The notes beneath the pieces are model-generated. The model did not search any database and was not told the origin of the DNA. It was given only the letters and a program-made list of their open reading frames with translations. A stretch of 64,000 nt of DNA from Macrocystis pyrifera (taxonomy: Eukaryota; Sar; Phaeophyceae; Laminariales; Laminariaceae). Every line of letters begins with the position of its first letter. Positions within the stretch are counted from its first letter, which is position 1. Positions 13,011-24,897 of this stretch are shown here, piece by piece. The translations under genes and the position numbers were made by a program. The DNA lies in NCBI GenBank assembly GCA_031763025.1, contig JASSKH010000003.1, forward strand, positions 18,756,977-18,820,976, written 5' to 3'.

Positions 13011-14284
13011 GAGACGGCCAGGCCTCGTTTGGTGGCTGCTGTCACAGGATCGAATGTTAACGTTCGATAGAAGAATTAACTGCTGGTTTAATTAGAGTAG
13101 TCAGCGCTGACTACAAACTGGCTTTTACTGGTATTATGCAGCCGAACGGTTAAGAATGTATACCAGGTACTGTATCAATAACGAACATCGAACGCTTTGC
13201 CCTGCTTTGCCGGCTAAATAGCTCCAACGATCTCCACGCCACGCCTAGGTGCATCCATCTAGATTGCGTTGAGACCACCTAGACTGATACGGTCAACTGG
13301 CCGGCGACGGAGCGTCAAAATCTTTGCCGAGGGTATTCTGTCTTACCTCAAAATCTCAGGATATCGATTCCACTGACTTCACCATACCTGTGCGGTATAC
13401 TTCCCAATTCCCGAGGGGTCGGTCGGCTGCTGTTTTGACTCTCGCCAGCGACTGAGTCAACTGCTGGAACTACAGCTCTAGTCCCGCCGTGAGAAGCCAC
13501 GGGTGGGCTTCTGTGGACCCTTTCCCCATGCTGGACGGTGAACTCATTTACCTAGCTGCCGCTTCTTGCTCTCCTTCCGGTACATCTGATGGTATACGCG
13601 TATGATATCCTGAATTGATCATCTTGTTTTTCTTTGATTGTCACCTCCTCCCTCCATTCAAGGTTCTTCGGTTAGTTTCCAGCCACAATAATGTTCGCGC
13701 CCGCCTGGACCTCGTTCTTTCGACGTTCATGAGCCGGATTCCACGTACCACGAAGCAAAATCGAACGATTATACCGAGCGCTAGGCTCTCACCCCACCTT
13801 AGATATAGACCTGTAGCATATCGTCGTACCGTTGTCTCTCTGAAACAAAGTGCGAGGCATACAGCAGTACGCTGTTCATGGAATGAGAGAATGCCGTGGA
13901 GATGATGGAGTTCCACAATGGTCTCCAGAATGTCCCAAAATACGTAACCGCCATCACCCAACGGCCCAATCGGTATCCAGTAACGAATACTCTCAGCTAG
14001 CGTTACCGGTAGCTAGCGACCAGGGAGATTACCGTACATATAGCGCCTGCGCTATGAAATATGCAGGCGACTCATAATTCGTAGCACTGTCGAGAGGAGC
14101 CTCTCCACCTGGCGCGAAGCTTATGATTTCGCCACAGGGTTTTATCAGAAACACTGCCTCTTATGCCATCAACCATCAACCCACCATGCGGAAGGCCACC
14201 AGCACTCATGGGTGCGTATTAACTTCCCTTCTTATGGCAGTCGCACCATAGCACTGTGCTAAGGTGTGAACGTTCAATTAACGT
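13011..14284. other. unassigned region
   Basis: No recognisable gene. It includes several CCAGG/CCTGG palindromic motifs (around 12985 and 13139) and short open frames without family resemblance. Confidence 0.3.
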
Positions 14285-14675
14285 CCATGGGCGTCAATGA
14301 ACGTTCATGTTGATGATACTGAGTTGCCATGAAAGTTTTTCGACTGCCAGTAGACTCCCATGGGTCTGGCATGGGACTGCCATGATGAATGAGCATGCCA
14401 TGGAACCCCATACCATATAATACTGGCATGGAACCTCATGGCACTTTCTTTCGTGGCGCCTTCTGACGCCTTTTTGTGGAATCCCATTGCATATTATATG
14501 GAACCTCATGGAACCCTACAGCGGTTTATCGCCGTCATGGCATCTCATGGCAGTCCCATGGCATCTCACGGCAGTCCCATGGCATCTCACGGCAGTCCCA
14601 TGGCAGCCCCATGGCAGCCCCATGGCAGTCCCACGGCAGTCCACGTGGCGGTCGGTTACATGAATAATTAACGTT
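14285..14675. repeat. CCATGG-type satellite, 10-11 bp period (block 2)
   Basis: The clearest part is 14530-14640, where CATGGCATCT and CACGGCAGTCC units alternate and CATGGCAGCCC is repeated. The block is bracketed by AATTAACGTCCATG near 14277 and AATTAACGTTCAT near 14666. The flank resemblance suggests that the array, or the element carrying it, has defined ends. Confidence 0.75.
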
Positions 14676-15540
14676 CATAAAATCCTATACCTGGTACCAG
14701 GTACTGTACATGCCTGGTATTGTTCTTGAAAGGGAAACAATAATTTTCTATGCAAACCCACCCACGAAGAAAACGTATGAAGGCGCATGAGATTCAAAAG
14801 CCTTCATGTGTTATGATACTGCCTTGAATGAGGTTGAAAGCCGGTCAATACCTGGGTTCAGGCACTGGGATCGTATTTGTAATACTTGGAAGGCGTATCT
14901 TAGGTGGAAAACCAGGGGTTTTCCAGAGGGGCACGAGCTTGGTCTCAGTCTCCGCGTGCACAAAAGGAATATAACTGCTCTTCTTATTCTATCTCTAAGC
15001 AAGCATCACACGTGAGTACCAACGAGTACCGACTTAATAGGCAAACCTGTCCAGGGATACAAAATGTCCAGCCTGTATGATCGTAACACGTGTGTGTGTT
15101 TCTTCACATTAAACCGTTCCTTCTACCCGTCGACAATAAGCATAACCAGTGTCCTTGCCGATTCTTCAAACATAAAGAGATACAAGTTCTGTGGTCACAA
15201 AACTACGCCACAGAGATAGTACACTGTTACGTATGCAGTAAGCACAGTAGATAATGCAATGCCATGCCATCATACTGGATATGACGAGCACGATATACAT
15301 ATCTGTGGTCCACTGAAGCAAAAAAAGCGGGGAAGTGGTATCGGGGGGTCCTCGGAACAGCCGAACGGTTCATGGTGAGGTGGCACGAAGATGAGGCACA
15401 GCTGAGTAGGCAGCGTCACGCATCCGCCATGGGTGGTGTCCAAGGGAATGGAGGGAAGGGGGGTATCACGAGGAGTGGAAGGAAACCCGACCAAGGGAAT
15501 GCGGGGAGGGGGGGGGGCAGGAGGAGTAGAAGGGAAATCG
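14676..15540. other. unassigned region
   Basis: No gene recognised. A perfect 14-bp palindrome ACCTGGTACCAGGT lies at about 14689-14702. Confidence 0.3.
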
Positions 15541-15544
15541 CGGT

Positions 15545-15935
15545 GGACGAAAGTAGGAAGGAGATGGCAGACAGGGTAGCAAGGCGCCAGGCCGACTAGG
15601 AAGTAGAACGTGCCTATGCCACTCGTGCCACCAACTGGTGCAGCTGGTTCGAACGTGGTCTTCCTTTGTCTTCTTTTTTTCTTTTTGCCCTCGATCCTCT
15701 GTGTTTTTTATTTTATCTATTTCTCTTTCTTTCTTCTAGTGATAAGCCTCAAGAAAGGAGTCATGTGGCGTGGGTGGATGTCGAGCCTGCTTTGCTTGTC
15801 TCGTATTGTCTGACGCCGAGGGGCGGGGCATAGTTGACGAACGCAGGACGGAGACGGCACACAGGGTAGCAAGGTTCCATGCGGACTAGTAGAGAGAACC
15901 TGGCTGTGCTACTCGTATTCACAAACTGCTGCGGA
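15545..15935. repeat. direct duplication of about 100 bp
   Basis: 15545-15645 and 15836-15935 share a diverged sequence with landmarks CACAGGGTAGCAAGG (ACAGGGTAGCAAGG in the first copy) and a following CTACTCGT or CCACTCGT block, offset by 291 bp. The interval contains a pyrimidine-rich stretch. This may be the tail of the LINE remnant just to the right. Confidence 0.5.
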
Positions 15936-16094
15936 TACCTGGAAAATGCTTTGCGCTTCGGTTTGCTTGTCATTTTCCCTTCTTGGTTCTTAGTCTCACT
16001 CTGTTTATAAGTAGAGTAGTGTTTTTTCTTCAGCACTCTTTTTTCAAGTGCCTGCCACATCCCCTGCGGGGAGGCACGACATTTTTCTTCTCTT

Positions 16095-16454
16095 TTATTT
16101 CCTCCTTTTTCTCGTTCGATTTGTTTTATTTTTTGTTTGTTTTTGTTTTCGGTTGTTTTCTTTCGTTTTCTCTAAGTCGTTCGTCAATGAACTGGTGAGT
16201 GTGCACAGACTTACTGCACAACGATTCCTTGACAGCCAGACATACTCCGTACAGTCCTTGCCTTTTTCCTGACCCGAGCAGAAAACGTGATACCCTGCCG
16301 CACGAAACGTCGTGCTCCCGGACCTCCGAGTTCTCTGCAGGCCAATGAAGTCACAGCCGAGTTGCCGTTCCTTCGTCAGTACACGCTCGTCATGTTCGTA
16401 CCCGTTCTTCCCCTTTACAGCCAGGGTGCGCACATTGTAGGTCGCTACCGCCAC
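16095..16454 (-). pseudogene. LINE-type endonuclease (exonuclease-endonuclease-phosphatase fold) fragment
   Basis: The minus strand encodes VATYNVRTLAVKG near the N-terminus, then QLGCDFIGLQRTRRSG and AAGYHVFCSGQ. These match the opening motifs of the apurinic endonuclease-like domain of non-LTR retrotransposons (T-x-N-V-R and the I-x-x-L-Q-E block). The catalytic Glu expected after LQ is Arg here. A second frame then gives YGVCLAVKESLCSKSV and FIDERL, which continue the same domain, so a frameshift lies near 16265. No reverse transcriptase follows. This is a dead, 3'-incomplete LINE remnant. Confidence 0.6.
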
Positions 16455-17930
16455 AAGTGCCTCCTTCTGTCTCTTACGAGCAGCACGTGCTGCTTTCCAT
16501 GCCAGCCGGCATAAGGCTCGTCCCCACCTCCTTTTTTGCTTCTTTTGTTAATTTTTCTTCTCTACGACGAATGTGGCTCTCCGTTCCGTAGCCCGGTACG
16601 CGCCTTGGTTTCCGGGTTGCCGTCGTCCCAGCCAACGCCGACACTCCCACCCTTCCTGTCGTGCATGCATACCCACGCTGTGGCCAGCCTCTCCACTGCC
16701 CCGGGTGTCCCCTTAGCGCTCTCTGCTGTGGTGATGTACCCGTCCCGCCTGAGGGATGAACTCCTTGGCGTCGGGGTTTAGAAGAAAAAACATCACCACC
16801 ACCCCACGCGGTCCTTAAAGTGAGCAGGCCACCAGCCGTACCGCGCAAGGTTTCCAGCCCGAGGCTCGATGCTCGTGTGACTGTCGCTAGACCGTTGCAG
16901 GTCCTGGCGGACTTCTTCGGCCTACCCGCAGGCCGGAGCGAGCTCGCGTGACCCTCCCATTAATGGAATGTCCTGAAAGCCCATGAATATGCCATATCGC
17001 AGTCTGGTGGGAGGCCACGAAAGGCCACGAAGTGCCCTGAAGTGCTATGGAACCGTAATCCACACGTCCGCGACACACTGTATAAAGTCTGTGTTTGGCG
17101 CCCAGCACTTCGCTCAACTCGTTTGGAACCAAACACATATAGGGTGTCAAGCTGTACTGTAGTCATTATCGGGGCGGGGGGGGGGAATGATTGTAGGCCA
17201 CCATCCTTGTCCTCTCAAACGCACTAATCACCGATTGCCTCGATCATCTGCGCTCGATGAAGGTAGGAGTGCGACGGAAGCGTAATTGCCTCCACCCCCA
17301 CCACTAACTATTGCGGTAGTGTCGACAATTATATATGGAATAGTCACCGTTGACAGTTGACCGTTGATCGTTGGCCGTATGCCGCAATTCGTTTGGGTGA
17401 AACGGCCGCTCGGAGAACGCGCAATAGGTTAAACCACCCTTTTGTTGTGACTCTTTTGCATTTGGCTGCAGTGACGGCTGTGGTGATGCTGACGTTAACA
17501 GCGGTCGAGATGGCGATTGAGGTGGACCTCTCGCCTTGTTTCACTTACAGACGTGACGGATGTGCCTGTGATGCACTCCAGCCTGCTTACGGTCATGGTG
17601 GCATGGTGGCAAGGGCGAGCCCCAAACGGCGCTCTCTCTCGGAACGGGCACCTCTGTGCTATCCTCTTATACCGGTGCAGTGGTGCAGTCCTCCGATTGG
17701 GGTAGCGTGAAGGACCGTCTCCCTTTACATATTCACCCCCCCCGCTTTCGATGCCGTTATTTGTTGCAGCTGCTAACAGAAATGACCTCAAGGATGCACC
17801 CTCATGAGTTCGAGGTATCAACACTACCTCACTTGCCGCTGTGCCCTCTCGGTGATGCTACTGTAGGCGCTCATTAGTAGGTGGAGTGCCACCGCATCAT
17901 CCTGCAAGAAGGGTCCATGCCCACATCGTC
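16455..17930. other. unassigned region
   Basis: Open frames exist on both strands, one of them on the minus strand directly upstream of the LINE endonuclease (16474-16848), possibly LINE 5' sequence. None is recognised. There is a G tract of 9 at 17177-17185. Confidence 0.3.
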
Positions 17931-18300
17931 TGGCTTATCCATGGCATACACCGACACATATCACATAGCAGTGCCATGAACGCTCACGAACGAACATGTT
18001 CATGGCACCACCATGGGCACGTTCATGGCATCACTATGGGGTCACCACGGGACCGCCATGGGAGTATGGGCTGCCATCGAAGCGCCATGGGACTGACACA
18101 CGGAATGCTATGGGACTATAGTCGTGTGACTGCCATGCCATGGTCATGCCATTGGGCTAGTGATGAGACTGCCATGGAACCTTGCAGTCCTCCAGTGGCA
18201 ACCTCTATGGGAATTTTCGCGCGACAGTTTTACAGTAAAGAAAACTGTTTTCATGGAAATTACGATGAACCTGTCATGGTAGCCGGTTTCATGAACATAT
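17931..18300. repeat. CCATGG-type satellite (block 3)
   Basis: Degenerate units containing CCATGGGAC, CCATGGCA and CATGGCATCAC at about 11-bp spacing. A 142-codon open frame through it (17886-18314) is low-complexity and repeat-derived. Confidence 0.7.
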
Positions 18301-18459
18301 GCGAAATCATATAAGGTACTGAGATTTGTCTTGAAGGCACTACCGACCGGGAAGCGACCTTTCGACGGGAACGAGCACTACTGTAGTGCTATGGTATTGG
18401 CGGTGGGTCGACAATCGAGCCCCTCGCGCGACCATAAAGGCGAGGTATGCACCTTAGCG

Positions 18460-18655
18460 GGGAAGGGGGGGGGGGGGGGGGTTTACTCTTGTCGTGTATG
18501 GTCGTAGTCGTACGACCATGGACCCTTGCATCCCTGCAACTCCAGACGGAGCATGGTGAGCTTACACCGACCAGGCAGACATTGTTTGCACCAAGCGTAA
18601 AGCGCCGTGAGTGGGGAAGGAGGCAGGGAATGGAAGGGGGGGGGGGGGGGGGGGG
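18460..18655 (+). repeat. G/C-tract-bounded dispersed repeat, copy b
   Basis: About 195 bp bounded by a 16-nt G tract at 18465-18480 and a longer G tract at about 18637-18653. The body shares GGTCGTAGTCGTACGACCAT, GACGGAGCATGGTGAG and CACCAAGCG with copy a, which lies in the other orientation. This is the copy in which both boundaries are easiest to see. Confidence 0.6.
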
Positions 18656-18659
18656 TCAA

Positions 18660-19390
18660 TGATGTGTCATATATATATATCAGTTGTAGCGAAGTAGGCA
18701 AATAAGAGCAAATGACACCGGTAGAGCCAAAGAGCTAAACTCATAGAGATAGGAATATACGAAGTACAGCAGTAGGGACATGGACAACACACTTTTCATA
18801 CAACCATTGTATACAAAAAAAAACTGTGTACGGGTATACGGTATACTACAGTACAAACAAACACCGACAGGCGGACTCGATACGTTATTGCGCTATTGCG
18901 TGATGATGATATTGGCAAGCGCGTAGCACGTGGAGGTTGCCAAGCTGGGGACACTATTGAGATATCACCAGCAAAGATAAATTAACATGTACAGTCACAT
19001 ATTATACACATATCGTACATATACGTATGCTATATCACGGGTGAAGCTGGAACCTCGAACGATCGTCAATAGAGTAATAGCTGAACAGAAACCAACACCA
19101 GTTTTCCGACAAGTTGTCCAAAATAACAACGTGGAACAACATGGCTCACCGTGCTGACGCTTATTATTCTCTACAGTAGTCCACAGTAGTATGCCCGGTA
19201 TAATGGTGCAACGTCGCGTGGCGTATTCCTCCATAGTTTAGTGTAACGGGTGGTGCAACAATCTAGACTACAGTAGCACTTTACGTACTGTCATGTAACA
19301 AAACAAAGATAATACTAAGTAGTGTCGCAGAATAGCGTTAAATACTCTTCTAACGAAGAGATATTTTACTAACCCAGCCTTCCACCGGAA
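18660..19390. other. unassigned region
   Basis: AT-richer sequence with a short (TA)n at 18668-18680. No gene or element recognised. Confidence 0.3.
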
Positions 19391-19702
<312 letters not shown>

Positions 19703-20014
19703 TGTGAGTCTCAGGTCGTTACTCTACAGTAGTCAGTGGTTCATCCGTTATCGTGGATATTGACTCTTGTACTAAAAGTGGCCGCAGATCTCCGTAGATC
19801 TGGTGATAGTTGAGGCGGGGAATTACCAGCCTCCATCACCAAGTAATTGCTGATGACTGTCATGTGAGATGACTTGCGTCATGCTTCATGATCACTTCTG
19901 CTCGGCTGACCGTGCCGAGCCTCACCTATACCTGGCGTGTCCTCCACGCTACACCTTACCGAAAGAGAAGCTTGCTGCAGACCCAGGTCGAACTTGAGAT
20001 ACACCCATCTCACA
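19703..20014 (+). repeat. 5' LTR of element A
   Basis: 312 bp, TGTGAG...CTCACA. It differs from the 3' LTR by about four substitutions and two small indels, so the insertion is not very recent. Confidence 0.85.
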
Positions 20015-20095
20015 TTGGCGTCGACTGTGAGGCTTGAGCCTGCAGGAAGTTTTCTTTTTCGTGTTTGGTCGGGACTATAGTCAGGAAAAAGAAGA

Positions 20096-20350
20096 ACGCG
20101 GAAAAAAAAAAAAACTCCCCCTGAACCCGATCCTACAGCGGTCGTGCAAACGACGGAGGAAGTAGACTTCGAGCCTTCTGATGAAGGAGAAGTCGAGTCT
20201 ACTTCGCCCGCCACGAACAACAAGCGTGATGCACCGTCGTCGCCTCACGCCGACCAGGAGTCGTCTCCTCGGTCGTCATCCTCGTCGTCGTCGTCGAGTG
20301 ATGAAAACCCACAACCAGAGGATTCTCTTGAATGGTTCCGTATGCCATAG
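20096..20350 (+). other. short acidic Ser-rich reading frame in element A
   Basis: The open stretch reads through KKKKTPPEPDPTAVVQTTEE, then an Asp/Glu-rich segment, a run of nine Ser and SLEWFRMP before a stop at 20348-20350. It has no ATG in frame near its start and no recognisable Gag motif. The stop lies inside the first unit of the 28-bp tandem repeat. It may be a Gag relic or a chance frame. Confidence 0.25.
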
Positions 20351-20540
20351 TAAGTATACATGGTTCCGTACACCATAGTATACATGGTTCCGTATACCAT
20401 AGTAAGTATACATGGTTCCGTATACCATAGTAAGTATACATGGTTCCGTATACCATAGTATACATGGTTCCGTATACCATAGCAAGTATACATGGTTCCG
20501 TACACCATAGTATACATGGTTCCGTATACCATTGTTATAA
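20332..20540. repeat. 28/24-bp tandem repeat inside element A
   Basis: Eight units start TGGTTCCGTATACCATAG. Some continue with TAAGTATACA (28 bp) and others with TATACA (24 bp), in an irregular alternation. Units contain the palindrome GTATAC or TGTATACA-like steps. Confidence 0.9.
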
Positions 20541-20831
20541 AAGGTTCTGGTTGCGCATATTAATTTAATATACGCACCGCCACTGGTAGTTGATACATCG
20601 TTAGTATATGACTGATTCTGTAGTAAAATTCTATCATATTCACACAAGCCCGTGGTTTTCACTACGCTGGGAGTGACATGGTTTGAAAATGAACCAGTTG
20701 AATCATATACATCAACTACCACTCACTGTACAAATTTCTGACTAGTAGAGAACCTAGAAACCGTTCCTTCTAGAATGTTCGAAACCTTTGCTGGGTTCTC
20801 CAGTAAGAGGCGTTCAAACATTGGGGGGCGA

Positions 20832-21142
20832 TGTGAGTCTCAGGTCGTTACTCTACAGTCAGTGGTTCATCCGTTATCGTGGATATTGACTCTTGTACTA
20901 AAAGTGGCCACAGATCTCCGTAGATCTGATGATAGTCGAGGCGGGGAATTACCAGCCTCCATCACCAAGTAATTGCTGATGACTGTCATGTGAGATGACT
21001 TGCGTCATGCTTCATGATCACTTCTGCTCGGCTGACCGTGCCGAGCCTCACCTATACCTGGCGTGTCCTCCACGCTATACACCTTACCGAAAGAGAAGCT
21101 TGCTGCAGACCCAGGTCGAACCTGAGATACACCCATCTCACA
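20832..21142 (+). repeat. 3' LTR of element A
   Basis: 311 bp, preceded by the polypurine tract and followed directly by CTACTACGACTAC, the continuation of the TAC array. Confidence 0.85.
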
Positions 21143-21176
21143 CTACTACGACTACTACTGCTACTACTACTACTAC
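21143..21176. repeat. (TAC)n spacer between elements A and B
   Basis: About 34 bp of imperfect TAC repeat (one GAC and one TGC unit) left between the two insertions. Confidence 0.9.
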
Positions 21177-21409
21177 TTATGGCCTCTGCCAGATGATATC
21201 AGCAAGAGGGCTTCCAGCGAGGGACTCCACCAGTCTCGCTGGCCTCGCACTCAGTAAGTCTTGTTCTTAGAGCTCCTATTATCACGGAGTGATCCTCATC
21301 GGACCACGAGCCAGGTGGCTAGGGGACATCACACAGGATCCCCGGCCACTGCTCCACTCACACATGCGATTACACTGAAACCTCCACGGCTTGGTATCTT
21401 TTGGCTACA
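21177..21409 (-). repeat. 3' LTR of element B
   Basis: 233 bp ending GGCTACA on the plus strand (TGTAGCC at the start on minus). The exact outer end at the TAC side is uncertain by two or three bases. Confidence 0.8.
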
Positions 21410-21487
21410 GCACCCCCAAAGCGAGTTCACTCGACACGAACGAGCTTGACAAAACCAAAAAACCAAGACGAAATCGCATGCGGCAAA

Positions 21488-22945
21488 TCACAAATCAATG
21501 CTGAACTCTGAAGCAATTTTAATCTTGAGCGCACGGGTCATCCGTAATTTGCGCAATTCCTTCACGACGAATTCAGGCGCAGCAGAATAAATCGACCGCA
21601 AAGACTCCCACGTGCGCTCCTCTGCTTCGAAACCATCCCAATCGACCAAGACAATCACCTCGTTGGCATCATCTTCGGCCACATGCACCAAAGCATTCAT
21701 GCGGCATTCACCCTGCGCAAAGGAATGTTGGAAAACATCCTTCAGATCAGCGGTGACGTTCAACGTCGCATCCGCATAAAATCGTAAACGAGCCACGTGA
21801 GCTTGATGCACCTTCCCAGAAACGATGTTCTGAACTGAGTACACATGATCATGATCAGCTGCTACCACACGCCACGGACCAGTCCATGTGGACAACAATT
21901 TCGGTGTGACACCCTGCCGACGAACACGAGCATACAACACGAAATCACCAACCGCAAATTTTGGCAACACCACCTGGCCCTGAGCCTGTTTACGTTTGTT
22001 GTCGCGAGACACGGCAACAGCTGCGCGAATATCGGCGCAAAATCTCTCCTGCTCTGCAACGACTTCACGGACGTTCGCACGCAACAAGTCAGCATTCATC
22101 ACGTCAACATTCCACCTGCCATCAGACTCAGAAACGAGCGCCGAGAAATCGGTACGCGGAGCACGCCCAAACATCACGCTGTACGGAGTGCTTCGGTAAC
22201 GTTCACGAAACGAAGTGTTCAAGGCCCACTGAGCGGCCGGCAAAACATCAACCCACTCCGAAACCTGACGACGCTGTTCTGACAGAATGGAACGCAGAGC
22301 ACGTACCACCTCTTTTACCATGCGTTCACACGTACCGTTCGACCACGGCGTGTAAGCGACAGCAAAACGATGTTCGATGTGCAACGCGTCGCTCAACAAA
22401 GCAAGCACCCTGTTCTTGAAATGCGTGGCGGTATCACTCACCCACACACGCGGCACCCCCAAAGTCTTACACCAGGCTAGCAAATGCTTCGCTGTGACCT
22501 CGGCTGTACAAGCCTCGGCCGGTTCCAACGCCACGTAGTTGGACAAATCATCCATGATGACCAAAACATATCGGAAACCATCCTCATCAGGCAGGCCATC
22601 GCTACCTTCGGGCCCGCTGTGGCCAACATACAAAAAATCAAAGTGCACCACTTCTCCCGGAGCGGTACCATGCACCGTGTCTCCGTAGGGACGAGGAATG
22701 AGTGCACCTGCACGCGTGTCTACACAGTGCAAACACTGGCGAACGAATTCGCGAACCTGAGAATCCATGTGAGGCCAAACACAATATTCCTTCAGGCGAA
22801 ACAAAGTCGGCGCCACACCACGGTGACCAGCCGAGCGCATGTGCGCGCACACCATCAAACGAGTTTGAAGAGCAAGATCATCCGGCGGAATCCACAAGAC
22901 GTCACGCACCCCAACACGCACACGAAACAAACCATCATCGGCCAA
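21488..22945 (-). CDS. Ty3/gypsy integrase with C-terminal chromodomain
   Basis: An open frame of about 485 codons joins retroelement DNA to the genome and binds chromatin. Order of parts: an HHCC zinc-binding module (H35, H41, C71, C74), the DDE catalytic core with D103 in HFDF, D171 in VSDTATHFKN and E207 in NGTCERMV (35 residues between the last two, the classic spacing), a GPY-like module around WTGPWRV at 354-360, and a chromodomain at about 416-466 with VDWDGF and TWESL aromatic positions. All key residues are present and there is no internal stop. The frame has no ATG at its 5' end: it begins at a TTG codon and stays open upstream to about 23004. It was therefore presumably made as part of a longer Gag-Pol polyprotein. 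Upstream RT and RNase H are missing. Confidence 0.9.
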   Translation of the reverse strand: MADDGLFRVRVGVRDVLWIPPDDLALQTRLMVCAHMRSAGHRGVAPTLFRLKEYCVWPHMDSQVREFVRQCLHCVDTRAGALIPRPYGDTVHGTAPGEVVHFDFLYVGHSGPEGSDGLPDEDGFRYVLVIMDDLSNYVALEPAEACTAEVTAKHLLAWCKTLGVPRVWVSDTATHFKNRVLALLSDALHIEHRFAVAYTPWSNGTCERMVKEVVRALRSILSEQRRQVSEWVDVLPAAQWALNTSFRERYRSTPYSVMFGRAPRTDFSALVSESDGRWNVDVMNADLLRANVREVVAEQERFCADIRAAVAVSRDNKRKQAQGQVVLPKFAVGDFVLYARVRRQGVTPKLLSTWTGPWRVVAADHDHVYSVQNIVSGKVHQAHVARLRFYADATLNVTADLKDVFQHSFAQGECRMNALVHVAEDDANEVIVLVDWDGFEAEERTWESLRSIYSAAPEFVVKELRKLRMTRALKIKIASEFSIDL

Positions 22946-22973
22946 GGTAGCTTGACCGAAGGTTGTCGAAAAT

Positions 22974-23376
22974 TCATGAACACCAACGCCGATGAATGTA
23001 ATTGGGGATAAGCTGGCCCATGCTCACTTTGGAGTGCTGAACCACCCCCTGAGCGTTGGCGAGCTGCAGCCGTTCCTCATAATCGAGGTACGCTGCGTAA
23101 AAAACACGAGAGGCCTGCTCGGTCCACACCTCTCCGTATTTCGGTGGAGCCAGAGACTCCCCTACCACCAGCGGCGTGCTTGCCGTGTGCGCCATAATCC
23201 ACAGCAGTCCACCTGGACTCTACTGTAATAACGGAGAAACTGCCGCCTGACCTGTGCGTCCTCCAGCTCCCGGAGCGTCCTCCCCTGCTGTGCGCTTCAA
23301 GCCGTTTCGATCCGTCCAACGGGCCAACTGCCTTCCCAGCTGTGACCCAATACTCCGCAGCCGAAAACTCCTCCAA
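22974..23376 (-). pseudogene. Gag-like remnant of element B
   Basis: The minus strand gives SRVFYAAYLDYEERLQLANA and SMGQLIPNYIH in one frame, ending at a stop at 22974. Upstream, protein-like segments such as RTLRELEDAQVRRQFLRYY continue in another frame. The position between the 5' LTR and integrase and the composition suit a Gag N-terminal region broken by at least one frameshift. Its last 30 bases overlap the integrase frame. Confidence 0.45.
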
Positions 23377-23401
23377 CAGAAGTTCCGCGAATATCTAGAT
23401 A

Positions 23402-23633
23402 TTATGGCCTCTGCCAGATGATATCAGCAAGAGGGCTTCCAGCGAGGGACTCCACCAGTCTCGCTGGCCTCGCACTCAGTAAGTCTTGTTCTTAGAGCTC
23501 CTATTATCACGGAGTGATCCTCATCGGACCACGAGCCAGGTGGCTAGGGGACATCACACAGGATCCCCGCCACTGCTCCACTCACACATGCGATTACACT
23601 GAAACCTCCACGGCTTGGTATCTTTTGGCTACA
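23402..23633 (-). repeat. 5' LTR of element B
   Basis: 232 bp, one base shorter than its partner. On the plus strand it ends GGCTACA and is followed immediately by the long TAC array. Confidence 0.85.
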
Positions 23634-24719
<1,086 letters not shown>

Positions 24720-24790
24720 GATGTACAGCAGTACATTGCCCGCAGTTTTCTGATTAGTCAATTTAAAGTGCCATAGGCATGCTCGTACTA

Positions 24791-24895
24791 TTACGGGGGT
24801 CTATAGTTAACAGGACCTATGGCATACATAAAAAACTATATATTTAGGTATTTTTACTCACAATATTTGGTCCTGTTAACTATGGACCCCCGTAA
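24791..24895. mobile_element. MITE, TTACGGGGG family, copy 1
   Basis: 105 bp with terminal inverted repeats of about 27 bp that start TTACGGGGGTC and end GACCCCCGTAA, with one internal mismatch. TA flanks both ends (24789-24790 and 24896-24897), the target duplication of Tc1/mariner-type elements. The interior is AT-rich and non-coding. Confidence 0.9.
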
Positions 24896-24897
24896 TA

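Larger units (their letters stand above)
19703..21142 (+). mobile_element. LTR retrotransposon A, short non-autonomous element in a (TAC)n array
   Basis: Two direct LTRs (19703-20014 and 20832-21142) begin TGTGAG and end CTCACA, a perfect terminal inverted hexamer. One base after the left LTR is TGGCGTCGACTGTGAGG (20016-20032), a plausible primer binding site beginning with TGG. Immediately before the right LTR is the polypurine tract ATTGGGGGGCGA (20820-20831). These set the orientation as plus. The flanks on both sides are CTAC, compatible with a 4-bp target duplication that the TAC target makes ambiguous. The internal region is only 817 bp and encodes no pol. It holds a short acidic Ser-rich frame and a 28/24-bp tandem repeat. 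It fits a TRIM- or LARD-like element mobilised in trans. Confidence 0.85.
21177..23633 (-). mobile_element. LTR retrotransposon B (Ty3/gypsy, chromovirus-like), deletion derivative in the same (TAC)n array
   Basis: Direct LTRs at 21177-21409 and 23402-23633 are identical except for one missing G in the right copy, so insertion was recent. On the minus strand the LTR starts TGTAGCC. The base run next to the left LTR (CACCCCCAAAG on plus, i.e. CTTTGGGGGTG on minus) is a good polypurine tract, which fixes the orientation. TAC array lies on both outer sides; a 4-bp duplication AGTA on minus is possible but ambiguous. The internal 2 kb contains a frameshifted Gag relic followed directly by integrase. 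Protease, reverse transcriptase and RNase H are absent, so a large internal deletion (joint near 22.95-23.0 kb) is likely and movement would need help in trans. I found no canonical TGG primer site. Confidence 0.85.
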
